Shown here in pieces: positions 52,850 through 64,000 of a stretch of 64,000 nucleotides of DNA. How positions within the stretch are numbered: position 1 is the first letter of the stretch; the number at the start of each line of letters is the position of its first letter. The notes beneath the pieces are model-generated. The model searched no databases. It worked only from the letters and a program-made list of their open reading frames with translations, and was not told the origin of the DNA. The stretch is from Apodemus sylvaticus (taxonomy: Eukaryota > Chordata > Mammalia > Rodentia > Muridae). Location of the stretch: positions 84,721,572-84,785,571 of the forward strand of contig NC_067483.1 in NCBI RefSeq assembly GCF_947179515.1, given 5' to 3'. Both the position numbers and the translations under genes were made by a program.

Positions 52850-55185
52850 AGATGTATGCGTATATGTCTATATTCATATATTGGTGACACAGAATTTTTC
52901 TCAACTTAGCTTATGATTTTAAGTGACCAACTCAAAATAAGCTTCCCTTTTATATCTTTTTTCCCCCTTTCACAAGAAAGCTCAGTTCAGAATAGTCCGA
53001 GTCATTAGTATTCCGTGAACAGCAAACATCTTCAGCTGCTATGGTATCATCCAAACAGCCGAAGCCAGAATCCATATGACAGGAGCTGGTTCTTTTTATT
53101 TATTTATTCTAAATGCATGTGGTCTTTGCAACTCGGTGACCTGGGATTGTCATTGTAAAGGCACAATGACAATTTCTGCTGAGGAAAATGGTCATTTCCT
53201 CGGCTCAAACTTAAAGCTGCTAGGCATACTGCTATGAGATTCGTTTATACTGTCACATGCTGGTTCTAGCAAGTCGGCCGCGTTCAACAGTTTCTCAAGG
53301 ACAAGAGTGAATCCGTGCTGGCTTTCTATCAAGAAGCTAACTCCAAATAGACGAGAGAAACAAAAGCAAGAGAAAGACCAGTAGATAAAAGAGCCCTTGT
53401 TAGTGGACGAGAACCGTTGCTACAAATAGGACAGCGGAAGGAGAGATGGGAGGGGGGAGAAGCGAGGCAAGGTCAAAGAAGATGATATCAATAGAATATC
53501 TCCAAATAGCACAGAATGCAGCAAGAAGTAGCGGCAGATGTCAGTCCAGCCCAGTGTCAACCCCCGTGGAGCTCTGTAGAAAGACTTGGAAAGAAACAGC
53601 ATTGCTGCAGTTGGCATTAAGAGAAAGAAACAGCAAATGATACCTTTCTCCCCAGGAGCTGTAAGACCTGACTCGCCACCGCCCACAGCTCCATGTCCTT
53701 TCTGACTGGACCCATTCAAGCTTTCTGGATTTTCTTACTTGTTTGTTCGTTTGCTCATTTGTTTGTTTTGTCCCTTTATTTCAGATTTCCACTCCCCTCT
53801 TTTCCTTCCGATTACTTTTCCTCTTCCAGGCTCCAGCCTGCCAATTCTGATGTTGATCCTTACTCTACTGGCTGTTTCTTACCTATGCTGCCAGGTACCT
53901 GCTTCCAGATGCTTACCCTGGCTTCAGCCATGCTCCAGGACCAATGATGCATCAGTAGGAGGATATATTCACTGCAGTGCTAAAAAAAAAAAAAAAAAAA
54001 ATCTCCATCATGAATTTAGACATTGCTGGCAGGGACTAACTTTCATAACTGTGGAGGAAAGCCAAAACTGCATAAAGGAAGTCTGTTTGCAGAGTTCATA
54101 TCCCTTAATTTTAGTGAATGGATGTGGGTGTGTTGAAAACTTCATCTTTTAAGAACTGCCTAAATTTCATAATTATTTCATTTTCATCCGCTCACAGATG
54201 GTTTTGCCCTGAGTGTAAAAACTGAAGAGCCAATATAAAAGGATGCTACCTTTCCACTGGCAGCTAAAATTTAAATTCCAAACCTTACTTTTCAGAACCT
54301 TGGAGAGCATCAAGCCCAGGCCTCCATTTCTCTCACCCCAGCCAGCTCAAGAGTACAATGATTTCTCTTGGAAAAAAAAGAAAAAAGAAAAAGAAATAAT
54401 AAATGATAGCTTGACAGTGAGACTTGTGAATTCTGCGACAGAAATGCCTTCTGCAATGACCTAGTTTCATAATTTAAGTTATGTTGCATTATGTTATATT
54501 GAGTGTCTGTAAGGGTGGGGTGTAGACTCAATAAGACACGGATACAAAGCTAGATTCTGCCAGCTCCTAGAAACACAACCTTGGCAAGCCAACCTCTTAA
54601 CCTTAGCTCTTTTAATCTGTAAGATGGAGTTGCATACAATAGCCTTCTCCCCCCTTCCTTCCCTTTCTCTTTTTTTTCTTTAAATTCTTGTAGATTATGT
54701 AGATAGTGTATTTACTCTTTAAATTACCCATCAACCCACCTAGCCAGTTGTCTAGGAGGCTATGTTTTCTCTGTTTATATGACTTGTATCAGGAGAAGAG
54801 CCAAGAGAAATAAAGGACAGTTATTGCTCATAGAAGAGCCTGTTTCTCACAAGGGAGGGAGGCATAGAAGGCTCTATCTGCCACAGAATACGGCTCACAA
54901 ACTTCAGATGTTGAGTCTTCTCTGCACATGGGTATAAAGGGGAACCTCCACAATTGTTCTCTTCTTTATTTTGTATGATGATTACAAGTCCAGGGGCGTT
55001 GTTAACTACCTGCCTCTTCATCCCCAGAGGAGGAAATAGACACAGAGAGGCAAATGTCTAACTCAAGATTACACAGCGGATGGGATAGGAAAGTCAAAGT
55101 TTGAACTCTGGTCTGTCTGATCCTAAGTAGTTATTCCTAACACAGAGCCCCTTAAATAAAAGAGGAACTGGATCTCAAGGCTGTA
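52850..55185. other. non-coding DNA, no recognised repeat
   Basis: No gene is supported. The 137-codon frame at 53739-54152 crosses an A20 run (53982-54001) and has no domain. The stretch is SINE-poor. I cannot tell unique from ancient repeat sequence here. Confidence 0.35.
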
Positions 55186-55189
55186 TTCT

Positions 55190-55565
55190 CATTGCATGAA
55201 ATAACGACCATCCTGAGCATCAACTTGCTGGTATCACTAAGAAGAATCACTGAGAAGACATACCTGTGGCTGTGTCTGTGAGGGTGATGCCATAGACATT
55301 TAATTAGGGGATGGAAGTCTGGGACTGAATGTGGGCAGCACCATCCTATATTGAGGGTACTGACTGAATAAAACAAGAAGGTAAGCTAAGCATCAGTGCT
55401 TGTGTCTCTCTGCATCTGATTACAGATGCAAACTGATCAATGATCTCACATTCCTGGGCCATGTCTTGTGTCATGTTGCAAAAGATCCTCTCTTAAATGG
55501 TAAGCCCGAATAAGTCCTTTCTCACGTTGCTTTTGTGAGATATTTTCTCATGAGAACTACTGATA
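55190..55565 (+). mobile_element. LTR-type repeat (MaLR-like), plus
   Basis: 'gtgtctgtgagggtgatgcc', 'gactgaatgtgggcagcacc', 'gactgaataaaacaagaagg' and the end 'gttgcttttgtgagatattt' follow the same LTR group as 13338-13745. Diverged, with no internal genes. Confidence 0.5.
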
Positions 55566-55879
55566 TAGTGTCTATATAACGTTGGGCAGCTGGCAGCTGC
55601 CCACTGATTCCAAGTAGGTCGATTCCTTTGGCTGGCAATAGTTACAGTAACTAGACAAGAGGGTTGGCCCTCTTTAGATCTGTTCTCTTGCTGGGGTAAG
55701 AGCGATCATATACTTTGGAAGGAAAAGTGCCCTTGCTTTTGCCTTGAGGCTTTGTGCTCTATTTGTCCCCTATCCGAGTTTGTCCTCGAAAGTTTCTTGT
55801 CTATCCATAGCATTATCACACAGTGGTAATATGTTTCTGTGTTTTCTCTGTCTCCTTGATCTCCTCCCAGAGACAAGTG

Positions 55880-56015
55880 TTTCATGGTGGCTCAGTTCTT
55901 TAATCCTAGCCGTTTAATCCTATCTACCTACCTAGGAGACAGAGGTAGGTAGATACCAGCCTGGCCTACATAACAAGTATCAAAAGACAAACAAAACCAA
56001 AACCCAAACAACAAC
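55880..56015 (+). repeat. B1 SINE, rearranged
   Basis: 'catggtggctcagttcttta', 'ggagacagaggtaggtagat' and 'accagcctggcctacataac' give a B1 with an internal small duplication of 'gtttaatccta' and an A-rich tail. Confidence 0.7.
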
Positions 56016-56629
56016 AATGAAAACCAAAACCTAAAACGCATGTACTAACTGGAAATGTACTTGGTGGAAAGTGGAGTGCTACATGGGTGAAGTTGGCAAG
56101 GCACGAACAACATAGTCTTTTTCTTCCTAAAGGGGAATCTGTCACCAGAGGAATCTCAATCACACTTCTCATTACTAGGACGGTAAAAAGCTAGACGTCC
56201 ATTTCTTATTCCTCTTTGATGCATGGGACCCTGGCACATGAATAAGATTCCCCAGCCCTAGACTTCTGATGAGGCTCTGGTGATTCAAAATCAGGAAGCA
56301 AGAAGCTGCCTGGTGTCTCAGCTACAGTAGCAAAGGGCAGTCGCCTTGGGTTCCAAGGGGATAGATGCTTGGTAGCAGTGCCCAGTGCCCCGTGCTGGTT
56401 CTGCTCGGGCTGCTGTGACTCATGTCTGGTGTGATTTCACTGTGGGATCTGTAGAGTGGCTCAATGGCATCATTTTGGCTGTGGTACTAGCTGTAGAACC
56501 ACTCTGTGTGTAACCTCCTGTGTTTTCTCCTACTCTTCCGAGTGTGTGGGGGTGGGGTGGGGGGGGTCAGGGTGTACTCCTGCAGAAGCCACGGGGCAAT
56601 GTTCAATGTTTTCCTCTATCTCTTTCTTG

Positions 56630-56850
56630 TATTTTGAGATAGGAACTCTCCATGAATCTAGAGCTTACCACTTTGGTTGGCCATGAAGCCCCCTGGGATA
56701 TACCTGTCTTAGTCACCACCACACCAGCTCTGGTATTGTAGGTATGCACCACCCTGCCTGGATTTTTACATAGGTATTAGGGAATTCAAATTTAGGTCTT
56801 TGAGTCTACATAGCAAGCACCTTGCCAGATAAGCCATCTCCACAGTCCTC
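56630..56850 (-). repeat. composite tRNA/7SL-like SINE
   Basis: 'gagataggaactctccatga', 'gtattgtaggtatgcaccac' and 'ccagataagccatctccaca' are the reversed order of the rodent composite repeat. Confidence 0.6.
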
Positions 56851-56984
56851 TCCTATATTTCTATTGACATACCAGAAAGTCTATCAACAGCTTATTATTT
56901 TTCTTATTTTTTTTTATTTTTAATGAAAATAACTAGCCATTCTTGCCCTCACCCATATGTTTTATTTATTTATTTTGTGTCAAG

Positions 56985-57108
56985 GTCACATGCCTAGGCT
57001 GTCCTTGAACTCACTACATGACTGCAGATGACCTAGGTCTTCCAATCCTTTGCCTCTTCCTCTGCAAAGCTCTGGGATCACAGGCTTGTGCCATTGCTCA
57101 GTGTTTCC
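56985..57108 (-). repeat. B1 SINE, diverged
   Basis: 'aggctgtccttgaactcact' and 'gctctgggatcacaggcttg' are reversed B1 sequence. Confidence 0.7.
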
Positions 57109-57431
57109 TGCATGCCCGGTTGAGCACTCATAACTGGGTTGTAATTTAGGTCAATACTAAGTTTCAACTTGTTAGTACATAAAACCAATTTGGTCTCTAA
57201 GAGGTCCATTCCTTTCTGTTTTTACTATGTATTTTCAGAAAGGTAGGATAGTACATAACACTGAAAATATAGTAGTAAACTGGTGACCTAACCTGTACAA
57301 AGACATGAGTTCAATCCCTGGCACCCTAAGAAAATGGTGGTGGTGGGATTCTAAGTAGTCTATGACTAGATAATCATGCTCCAAGGTTATAAACTTAGCA
57401 TTCTATTTTTCCCCCTAAGAATTGTACCTGC

Positions 57432-57583
57432 TGCCGGGCAGTGGTGGCACATACCTTTAATCCCAGCACTTGGGAGGCAGAGGCAGGCAAATAGAGTTCG
57501 AGGCCAGCCTGGTCTACAGAGTGAGTTCCAGAACAGTCAGGGCTATATAGAGAAACCCTGTCTCAAAAAACAAACAAACAAAA
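57432..57583 (+). repeat. B1 SINE, full length with TSD
   Basis: It runs from 'gccgggcagtggtggcacat' through 'gaggccagcctggtctacag' to 'gagaaaccctgtctcaaaaa' and a (CAAA)n tail. The 12-bp direct repeat AATTGTACCTGC lies at 57420-57431 and 57584-57595. This is one of the least diverged SINEs in the window. Confidence 0.95.
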
Positions 57584-57884
57584 AATTGTACCTGCCTCTC
57601 CATAGAGTCAAAGATCTACACTTGGGTGACCCTAAGCAATCGGCTTACTCTCCTGAAAACCTTGTGTCTCTCATCTTTGATGGGGTATGAAAGCAAACAG
57701 AAAGTGCACATTCAGTGTTTCTTAAATCATTGCTGGGCCATAGGAAGTGACAGTATTCTACCTGTGTGTTAGTCTGTGGGAATATTTGTTTACAAGAACT
57801 GTAACAGCCAGAGAGGTAGAGCTAGTACTCCAGACTTTCACCTGAAACCAGCATCTTGAAAATTCAAAAGGAAGAGTCCAGGCC

Positions 57885-58030
57885 AATCATGTTAATGCAC
57901 ATCTTTTATCTCAGCACTTGTAGGGTAGAGACAGATGGATCTTTGTGAGTTAGTGGCCAGCCTGGTCTATATAGTAAGTTCTAGGACAGCCAGGGCTTCA
58001 TAGAGAGACCCTGTCTCAAAGGAGAAGAAT
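57885..58030 (+). repeat. B1 SINE
   Basis: 'tatctcagcacttgtagggt', 'gtggccagcctggtctatat' and 'gagagaccctgtctcaaagg' identify a B1, plus. A purine-rich tail follows to about 58076. Confidence 0.85.
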
Positions 58031-58689
58031 GAGAAGGGACATGAATGGGGATTGGAGAGGAGGAGGAGAGGAGGCAGATCCCATACAGCCATGCCGATTG
58101 CTACTGTATGGTTTGACAGTTTGTCCCCTCCTCTCCAGATTCTTTCATTCTACTGTCTGCGTGGTGGTTGTAAATTGCACATGACTAATAACTCTGTGAA
58201 AGCATTTTGTAAACCTTATAATGTGCCTTAATTTTAGGCAGAAAAAAAACAAATAAATACATCAAAACCAAATATATCTGTTTGAAGCTCTACCTAGTAT
58301 GAAAGAGGGTCCCCTTCTGACTACCTTCAGATCAAAATGTAGACCTCTTGACAACTCCAGCACCAAGTCAGTCTTCAGCTAGATCCTAGAATATCTGTTT
58401 ACTTGGAAACATTTTGAAGTATAACATTTTTATTGGGTGTCTACTAGTCTTCTCTCAAATTAATCTTTCTTTTAGCCAGCCTCTGAACCCAGAGGGCTAG
58501 ATTAGTAAAGGCCCACAATAGGTCAACAACCACAGAATATGTTTTAAACAGCCATAGGGAGAGGGTACTAGGGATGAAGTTTAGTTAAGAAAAATGGATT
58601 TAAGGGCTTTAGTCAATGAGAAGCTCTCCTCTAAAGTGATGACTATTTGAAGTTCTATAAGGAAATTCAATTATTAAGGAATCTGCAGA

Positions 58690-59250
58690 AGAAAATCAGG
58701 TTTTGATGCTGTGAAGAGACGCCTAAATCAAGGTAGCTTTTATAAAGGCAAACATTTAATTCGGGTTGGCTTACAGTTTCAGAGGTTCACTCCTCATTAA
58801 CATCATGGTGGGAAACAGAGCATCATGCAAAGGGAGTTGGTGCTGGAGAAGTCAAGAGTTTTACACCTTGATCCGAAGGCAGCCATATGGGGGCCCTCTT
58901 CTTCTTCTTTTTTTTTTTTTAAAGAATTGTTTATTTATTTATTTATTATATGTAAATACACTATAGCTGTCTTCAGACACACCAGAAGAGGGCATCAGAT
59001 CTCATTACAGATGATTGTGAGCCACCATGTGGTTGCTGGGACTTGAACTCAGGACCTCTGGAAGAGCAGACAGTACTCTTAACCGCTGAGCCATCTCTCC
59101 AGCCCCCGGGGGGGGGGGGGCCTCTTCTATACTGGGTGGAGCTCCAAAGCTCACCCTCACAGTGATGCTCTTCCTCCAACAAGGCCATGCCTCCTAAGAG
59201 TGCCACGTCCCATGGGCCAAGCATATACAGGTCACCACAAATAATGATTG
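58690..59250 (-). mobile_element. LTR-like repeat split by a B2, minus
   Basis: 'gatgctgtgaagagacgcct', 'taattcgggttggcttacag' and 'ccttgatccgaaggcagcca' to the left of the B2, and 'ctcaccctcacagtgatgct', 'caacaaggccatgcctccta' and 'gggccaagcatatacaggtc' to its right, are two collinear parts of a rodent LTR-like repeat in minus orientation. Confidence 0.6.
58909..59107 (-). repeat. B2 SINE, full length, nested
   Basis: The plus strand shows the reversed tail (T11, then TTTATT repeats), 'cagacacaccagaagagggc', 'gtgagccaccatgtggttgc' and the reversed Pol III head 'ccgctgagccatctctccag'. It interrupts the surrounding LTR-like repeat. The flanks ('gggggccctcttct' left, 'ggggggcctcttct' right) are the probable target-site duplication, blurred by a G12 run next to the head. 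Confidence 0.95.
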
Positions 59251-59274
59251 TGCGGTTTACTTTTTTCTTCTAAA

Positions 59275-59392
59275 CAGGGACTCTTTACATTATCCAGGCT
59301 GATCTTCAACTACTGGGCTCAGGAAATGATCATGGTTTTATTTCCCAAGCAATAGGGACCTCAGGTTCATGTCACCACACTGGGCCCATGAG
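59275..59392 (-). repeat. old B1-like fragment
   Basis: 'attatccaggctgatcttca' and 'ggttcatgtcaccacactgg' are reversed 7SL-derived sequence, quite diverged. Confidence 0.6.
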
Positions 59393-59597
59393 CTTATAGT
59401 TTTTGGTTTTCAGCAGCAACCAATGATCTAGTAGTTCGGGTGAGCAGTGTGGCGCTCACATTTTTATGGAGTTGGGAATGAGACTATAGCTGAGCCTCTT
59501 ATTGCAAGTTATTTGAAGTTAGAACACTTATTTATTAAAATAATGAAGCCAAGTTTAGCTGCAATGAGGAAATTGTCTCCCTACCTCTCCTCCCCTC

Positions 59598-59728
59598 TCT
59601 GTCTGCCTGTCTGCCTGTCTGCCTGTCTGCCTGTCTGCCTGTCTGCCTGTCTACCTGTCTGCCTGTCTGCCTGTCTGCCTGTCTGCCTGTCTGCCTGTCT
59701 GCCTGTCTGCCTGTCTGTCTGTGTCTGA
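59598..59728. repeat. (CTGTCTGC)n microsatellite
   Basis: About 15 copies of the 8-bp unit GCCTGTCT with one G-to-A type interruption (CTACC at about 59651). The frame over it encodes LPVCLSAC repeats and is an artefact. Confidence 0.97.
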
Positions 59729-59808
59729 GGTCTTGCTATGCAGCTAGAGCATGTGATCATTCTACCTCAGCCTTCTGAGTTGCTGAGATTTCATAGGTAC
59801 ACCTCAGA
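59729..59808 (-). repeat. B1-like fragment
   Basis: 'gaggtcttgctatgcagcta' and 'cagccttctgagttgctgag' are the reversed left part of an old B1. The adjacent microsatellite may have grown from its tail. Confidence 0.6.
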
Positions 59809-59824
59809 GACTTTTCCTAAAGTA

Positions 59825-60175
59825 GATTTTTGTGCTGTTGTGACCAAATACCTGAGAAAACGAGGCAGAAGGGGGCTTTACTTTGTCTTGTGGGCTCAGA
59901 TGGTCCACAGTCACTGAGTCCACTGCCTCTCGGCTACGGTGAAATAGATCATCATGGCAGAAGGACATGGTAGGATAATGCTGTGCACTTCACAGCAGTC
60001 ACGACACACAGGGGTCAGGGCACGCGCCCTGAGGAAGTACTCCCAGTGCCATCTCCTCTGGTTAGGTACACCTCCAGAAGTTTCCATCACCTCCCCCGGT
60101 GGCACTGCCAGCTGGGGACTGTGTCCTCAGTACATGAGCCTTCAGAAGGTCTGTCACATCCAATCCATGACACAG
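59825..60175 (-). mobile_element. LTR-type repeat, minus
   Basis: 'gtgaccaaatacctgagaaa', 'catcatggcagaaggacatg' and 'tttccatcacctcccccggt' followed by 'ggcactgccagctgggga' are the reversed form of a rodent LTR repeat whose plus form is seen near 62750-63100. Confidence 0.5.
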
Positions 60176-60179
60176 TGGT

Positions 60180-61295
60180 TTGAGGATTTTCCTGTTTCCC
60201 TGACATCTGTGCCATTGAACACTCTTAGAACTGCACGGATTGCTATTGTCCCTTTATTTTCTACAGCTAAGAAATATTTGGATTCATACTTCCCCTAATG
60301 TGTTACTTTTGATCTTTTTATTCTTTATATGGGAGAGTTTCCCTGTTCCTGTCTTGTGCCTTAACTCCCGAGCTCATTTGTTCCTTTATTCCTGTCCTTT
60401 GACATGATTTCTTTTTGTGAAGTATGATTTGAAAGTATCCTCTTCCTTTAGACAAATTAGTTTTCTCAAACACAAAGGCTTCCTTGGAGTAGTGATCTGT
60501 CAAAATAGTGTGTGGAGGTAAAAGCTTGAGGCTGTTATTTATCAATGGGAACTACACTTCGACTTGTGTAGAAAGATTTGAAAATTATCCCTAAAGAACA
60601 GTGGGAGTCCCAGCTGAATACAGACATGATTCTGTGTCAGCAAGATTGCCTGGGAAAAAAATCCTTTCAAATGTAATGCTGAAAAACAATGAAGAGTATG
60701 TCATAAATAATCTAGTGTAAATTCTCCTTGTGTGTAACAGTCTATCCTGCAAAGGGTGTGTGGATTAAAACACAAAACAAGATAATAACAACAAAAAATA
60801 TCACCATGTCTAGCACTAAATATCACAAGACACAATCAGAGCTCTGTAAGGAACCTTGCAATTCTAAGGGCTTCTTTTAAGAGCGGGATTGATGGAATGG
60901 GCCTTCGAAGATGGTAGTGTATAGGGTGTGTCTACCACTTACTTTTTGCAACCCATAAGGCAGATATTGTTGCCTCTGTGTATACCCCAGAGGTATGGAA
61001 TACATTACCAACATGTGATGCTAGAAATGAAAGCAGTGAGCCTTGGAGTCATGCAGGCTACTTTTCTTCAAAACCCACACTCTTTTTGTCTATGTCCTAA
61101 GTGGATCCTGAACCTATTTTCATTTTTCTCAAATACCTTTCTGACTGCATGCAGTGTCCTCTACCGTGATTTAAGCTGAACTTGTGTTTGTGTCCTCACT
61201 GATAGTCACCAAGGTGACAGTTGCTACAAAAAGAGGGCTCTGGAGGGAAGCTGATTGACACCCCTACACAGTCAGGTAGTTCTGAGAGATGTACT
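60180..61295. other. non-coding DNA, no recognised feature
   Basis: No gene or named repeat is supported. Confidence 0.35.
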
Positions 61296-61302
61296 TGCAT
61301 AT

Positions 61303-61498
61303 GGGGCTAGAGAGATGGTTCAGTGGTTAAGAGTACTGACTTCTCTCCCAGAGGTCCCGAGTTCAATTCCCAACAACCACACGGTGGCTCACAACAGTCT
61401 GTAATGGGATCCAATGCCCTCTTCTGGTGTGTCTGAAGAGAGCTATAGTGTACTCATATACATAAAATAAATAAATCTTTTAAAAAGAGAGAGAGAGA
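61303..61498 (+). repeat. B2 SINE, full length
   Basis: It begins 'ggggctagagagatggttca' (A box), has the B box 'gagttcaattcccaacaac', continues 'tccaatgccctcttctggtg' and ends with 'aaataaataaatctttt' and a GA-rich tail. B2 is transcribed by RNA polymerase III from this internal promoter. Plus orientation. Confidence 0.95.
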
Positions 61499-61699
61499 AC
61501 TATATACAAAGTAGGTGATCAAGCACACTAGGCTTACAAATGCATACCACCACACCCACATACATGTGCAGTGAGAGCTTTACTTCTTGGGCCATCTCCC
61601 CTGTACCTTCAATGTGTGCGTGCATGTGTGTGCATGTGTGGTCGTAGATGTGTGCCGTGGCACACATATGAAGGTCAGAACACAACTTCGGGTGTCAGT

Positions 61700-61945
61700 C
61701 ATCACCTTTCACCTTATTTGAGAGAGTCTCTTTGATTTCTTGCTGCTCTGTGTACCAAACTAGCTGGCCTAGACTGGTTTTGTGGGATTCTTTGTTTCTG
61801 TCCTGCATCTTGCTCCCAGGAGCCCTGGGACCAGGGGTGAGCACAATGACACCTGGCTTTACATAGGTTCTGGGGCTCTGAACTCTGGTCCTTACCCCTG
61901 TGTGGCAAGCACTTACCCACTGAGACATCTTCCCAACCTCCTCAA
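61700..61945 (-). repeat. composite tRNA/7SL-like SINE
   Basis: 'gagtctctttgatttcttgc', 'tgcatcttgctcccaggagc' and 'tggcaagcacttacccactg' are the reversed order of the same composite repeat as at 47680 and 56630. Confidence 0.65.
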
Positions 61946-61949
61946 TGCC

Positions 61950-62640
61950 TTTTTCTTCTTTTACTATATGGCCAAAGGATGAGACAGACGACACACTTGC
62001 CCCCTTGTTTGGGTGTGTGTGCAAAGGGTGGGGAGACAAGAAACAGGCCTGAAACATGGATGCAGGAAGATAAGCTGTGGGTGGCAGCAGCGTTAAGACA
62101 GAAGGACACAGAGGTGGAAATCTTGTGAGACAACCAAGAGGCAGAAGAAGGCCTCAGTGAGTACATCTCGCCTAGAGGAGGGCAAGTCTGGTGAGGGAGA
62201 TAGTCAGAGATGGAGGAAAATTATATAAAGCTGCTGGGTTTAGATGAGGGGCAGGGCAAGGGTCCCTTACAGAATTTGGTAACAGGAATGAGAGAAAAGG
62301 TAGGCGGATGAAGGCCGGGCTCGTGCGTGCTGCCGGAAGCAACTGCGTAAATGGTGGAAGAACATGTTAGGGGAGAGAGCTGGAGCCGTCTTTTGGGGGT
62401 TTTATCATTGAGACATTTATTAACTAGGGATGTTAGAAAGATTCTAGAGTTTGAAAACGAAAGTCGATAGTGAGAATGAGGTGGGCCGAGAGACAGAGCG
62501 AGAGGGGTTCATCACAGTGGTATGTTTAAGTCTGGTGATCACTGTAATTTTGAAGTTGGGATGAAGTGCTATTTGGTGATATCAATAAAACTAATGTAAT
62601 CTCTAACTCCAACTCCCGGTAGCTTCTGTTGATGATATGT
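61950..62640. other. non-coding DNA, no recognised feature
   Basis: Mildly purine-rich; no gene or named repeat. Confidence 0.35.
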
Positions 62641-62660
62641 ACACATATCTTGTTACTGTG

Positions 62661-62732
62661 GGGTTTTTTTGTTTTTTGTTTTTTGTTTTTTTGTTTGTTT
62701 TTTTTTGTTTGTTTTTTTGGGGGTTTTTTTTG
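62661..62732. repeat. (TTTG)n / T-rich low-complexity tract
   Basis: Runs of T and G with GTTTT and TTTG units, like the reversed tail of a SINE but with no SINE body attached. Confidence 0.8.
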
Positions 62733-62749
62733 GATTAGTTAAAACAGGG

Positions 62750-63340
62750 AACCATTATGGTTTGAACATTTCCTATAAATCTTTATGTTAAAGTTTGGTC
62801 CCCAGATGGTGACACTATTTTGGAAAATGACTGAAACTTTAGGAGGCTGGACCTCGCTGGAGGAAGTAGGTCACTGGAGCATGACCTGGAAAGAGACCTT
62901 GTCCCCAGGTTCTGATGCTCTGCCTTGTTACAGGTCCAGAACTGATGGAGCTGGTGGTCATCAGGATCACATGCGTGAGTCACTACCTCCAGCTTGAACG
63001 AAGTTTAAACATCAGTGTTGCTCTGCTTTTGATCTGACATGTCCTCCACAGGCCCCAGGTTTAAGTGTGCTTCCTATTCCCAGTGTGCTGACATTGAGAA
63101 GATGGGGGATCTACTGTGAGGCTGTCTAGTTATTCCCCAGTAACTGTCAAAGGGTACCGCACTCTTCTTCTTCCCTTTGTTCCTGGGCCACCATAAGGTG
63201 AACAGCTTATTTTGCTGTGTGTTCTGCACCACAGCAGGCTATCCCATTACTGTCCCAAAGAACAACAGCACCAACACATTATAGATTGGGACTTTGGAAC
63301 AATGATCCAAAGTAAAACTTTTGGCTATAGTCACTGAAAG
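62750..63340 (+). mobile_element. LTR-type repeat, plus
   Basis: 'gtttggtccccagatggtga', 'tgaaactttaggaggctgga' and 'gaggaagtaggtcactggag' then 'cctgggccaccataaggtga' follow a rodent LTR-like repeat related to 59825-60175. Diverged with indels; right end uncertain. Confidence 0.45.
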
Positions 63341-63539
63341 CTGACATGAAGCAAGTCATCAAATGGATTTTTTTTTTGAGTCATCTGTAATATTTTGGTC
63401 TCATCTAAAATACTCCTGATTTGGCAGTCTTTGGCTCTACATATTATAAAGTTGCTATAACTTTACCTCAAAACACAAATGTCATTTATAAAAAACTAGA
63501 GAGTTGACTATAAGAAGTTAATTCTATAGACATAGTTAT

Positions 63540-63935
63540 GGGTTTAGTTATGTTTCTCCAAAAGATACACTAACGTGGTAATCCCCAGTACCTCCGGGTG
63601 TGACATTATTTGCAAATTTGTTACAAGGAAATGATACTGGGGTGGAGAGGGCCTTAACCCACCATGATTTGTCCTCAAAGGACAAGCAGAGACACACACA
63701 AGGCAAAGGCCACAATGTGTTATAGTAGAAGGAATCAGATGAAGCTCTGGATTGCTAGTGGGCGCCAGAAGCTACAGGGATAAAGAGGCATTCTCCTCAG
63801 CAGGCTTCAGGGAGCAAGGTTTTGACACCTTACTCTAGCCTCTAGAGTTGGGAGACAATAAATATATTTTTATTGTTTTAAGCCAATCAGTGCTTTGTTA
63901 CAATAGTCCTGAAAACAAATATAATACATGTCTGA
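63540..63935 (+). mobile_element. ancient MLT1-type MaLR LTR
   Basis: 'ggtaatccccagtacctccg', 'gtgacattatttgcaaattt', 'cagagacacacacaaggcaa' and 'gacaataaatatatttttat' followed by 'tgttttaagccaatcag' match the MLT1 family, found in all placental mammals and so older than the rodent-specific LTRs here. Plus orientation. Confidence 0.65.
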
Positions 63936-64000
63936 GGTCTTCTCACTACATAGTCACTTATTTTATTGCTTCTTTTTAAACTGCCCTTTAAGATGCATGC

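Noticed and set aside
53420..53720. Possible exon with acceptor-like 'tttctccccag' near 53656
   Set aside because: A single pyrimidine-rich AG is common by chance. No matching donor, coding frame or family similarity supports an exon.
1..64000. CRISPR arrays, operons, phage or plasmid-type systems
   Set aside because: No spaced direct-repeat array with unique spacers and no ribosome-binding-site/gene structure is present. All tandem repeats are eukaryotic micro- or minisatellites, and the SINE content shows rodent nuclear DNA.

Overview
This window is vertebrate nuclear DNA from a murine rodent, most likely the mouse (Mus) lineage. The evidence is the repeat content: B1 (7SL-derived), B2, B3, ID and B4-like SINEs of rodent type, many rodent LTR elements of the ERVL-MaLR sort, a rodent URR1 hAT element, decayed L1 3' ends and long simple repeats. 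There is no operon structure and no long protein-coding open frame. The longest frames lie in a GC-rich island, in microsatellites or in a minisatellite and are not credible proteins.

The main gene-related landmark is a strong CpG island at about 5.09-6.76 kb. It holds GC boxes, an NRF1-type half site and a perfect 12-bp palindromic CRE at 6341-6352. Splice-donor-like sequences face away from the CRE on both sides: minus strand at 5755/5754, plus strand at 6667/6668. This fits a promoter whose main gene runs leftward, making 1-5.7 kb its first intron, with a possible divergent transcript running right. I could not identify the gene from its 5' UTR-like sequence.

From 6.8 kb to the end the window looks like intergenic or deep intronic DNA, with two processed pseudogenes: an RPL36A/RPL44 retrocopy at 17.08-17.41 kb with in-frame stops, and a 5'-truncated GAPDH retrocopy at about 33.58-34.37 kb. 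One weak candidate for a rightward first exon lies at 40.31-40.72 kb: a TATA box, then an ATG in fair context, ten codons with a hydrophobic stretch and a good splice donor.

The rest is a layered repeat landscape. SINEs are densest at 47-49 kb and 56-62 kb. LTR fragments are scattered throughout, including one complete solo LTR with a 5-bp target-site duplication at 44855-45253. Nested insertions occur at 11 kb (SINE in L1) and 59 kb (B2 in an LTR-like element). Unusual local rearrangements are a 22-bp perfect inverted repeat inside an LTR (33323-33375), a 31-bp triplication that keeps its CpGs (52623-52715), a 55-bp tandem duplication (18811-18920), and a minisatellite with higher-order LLLSSS organisation (42876-43251). 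I found no clearly new functional system. The most useful leads are the divergent CpG-island promoter, the 40.3-kb candidate exon and the minisatellite. Repeat family names are from memory of consensus sequences and need RepeatMasker confirmation.
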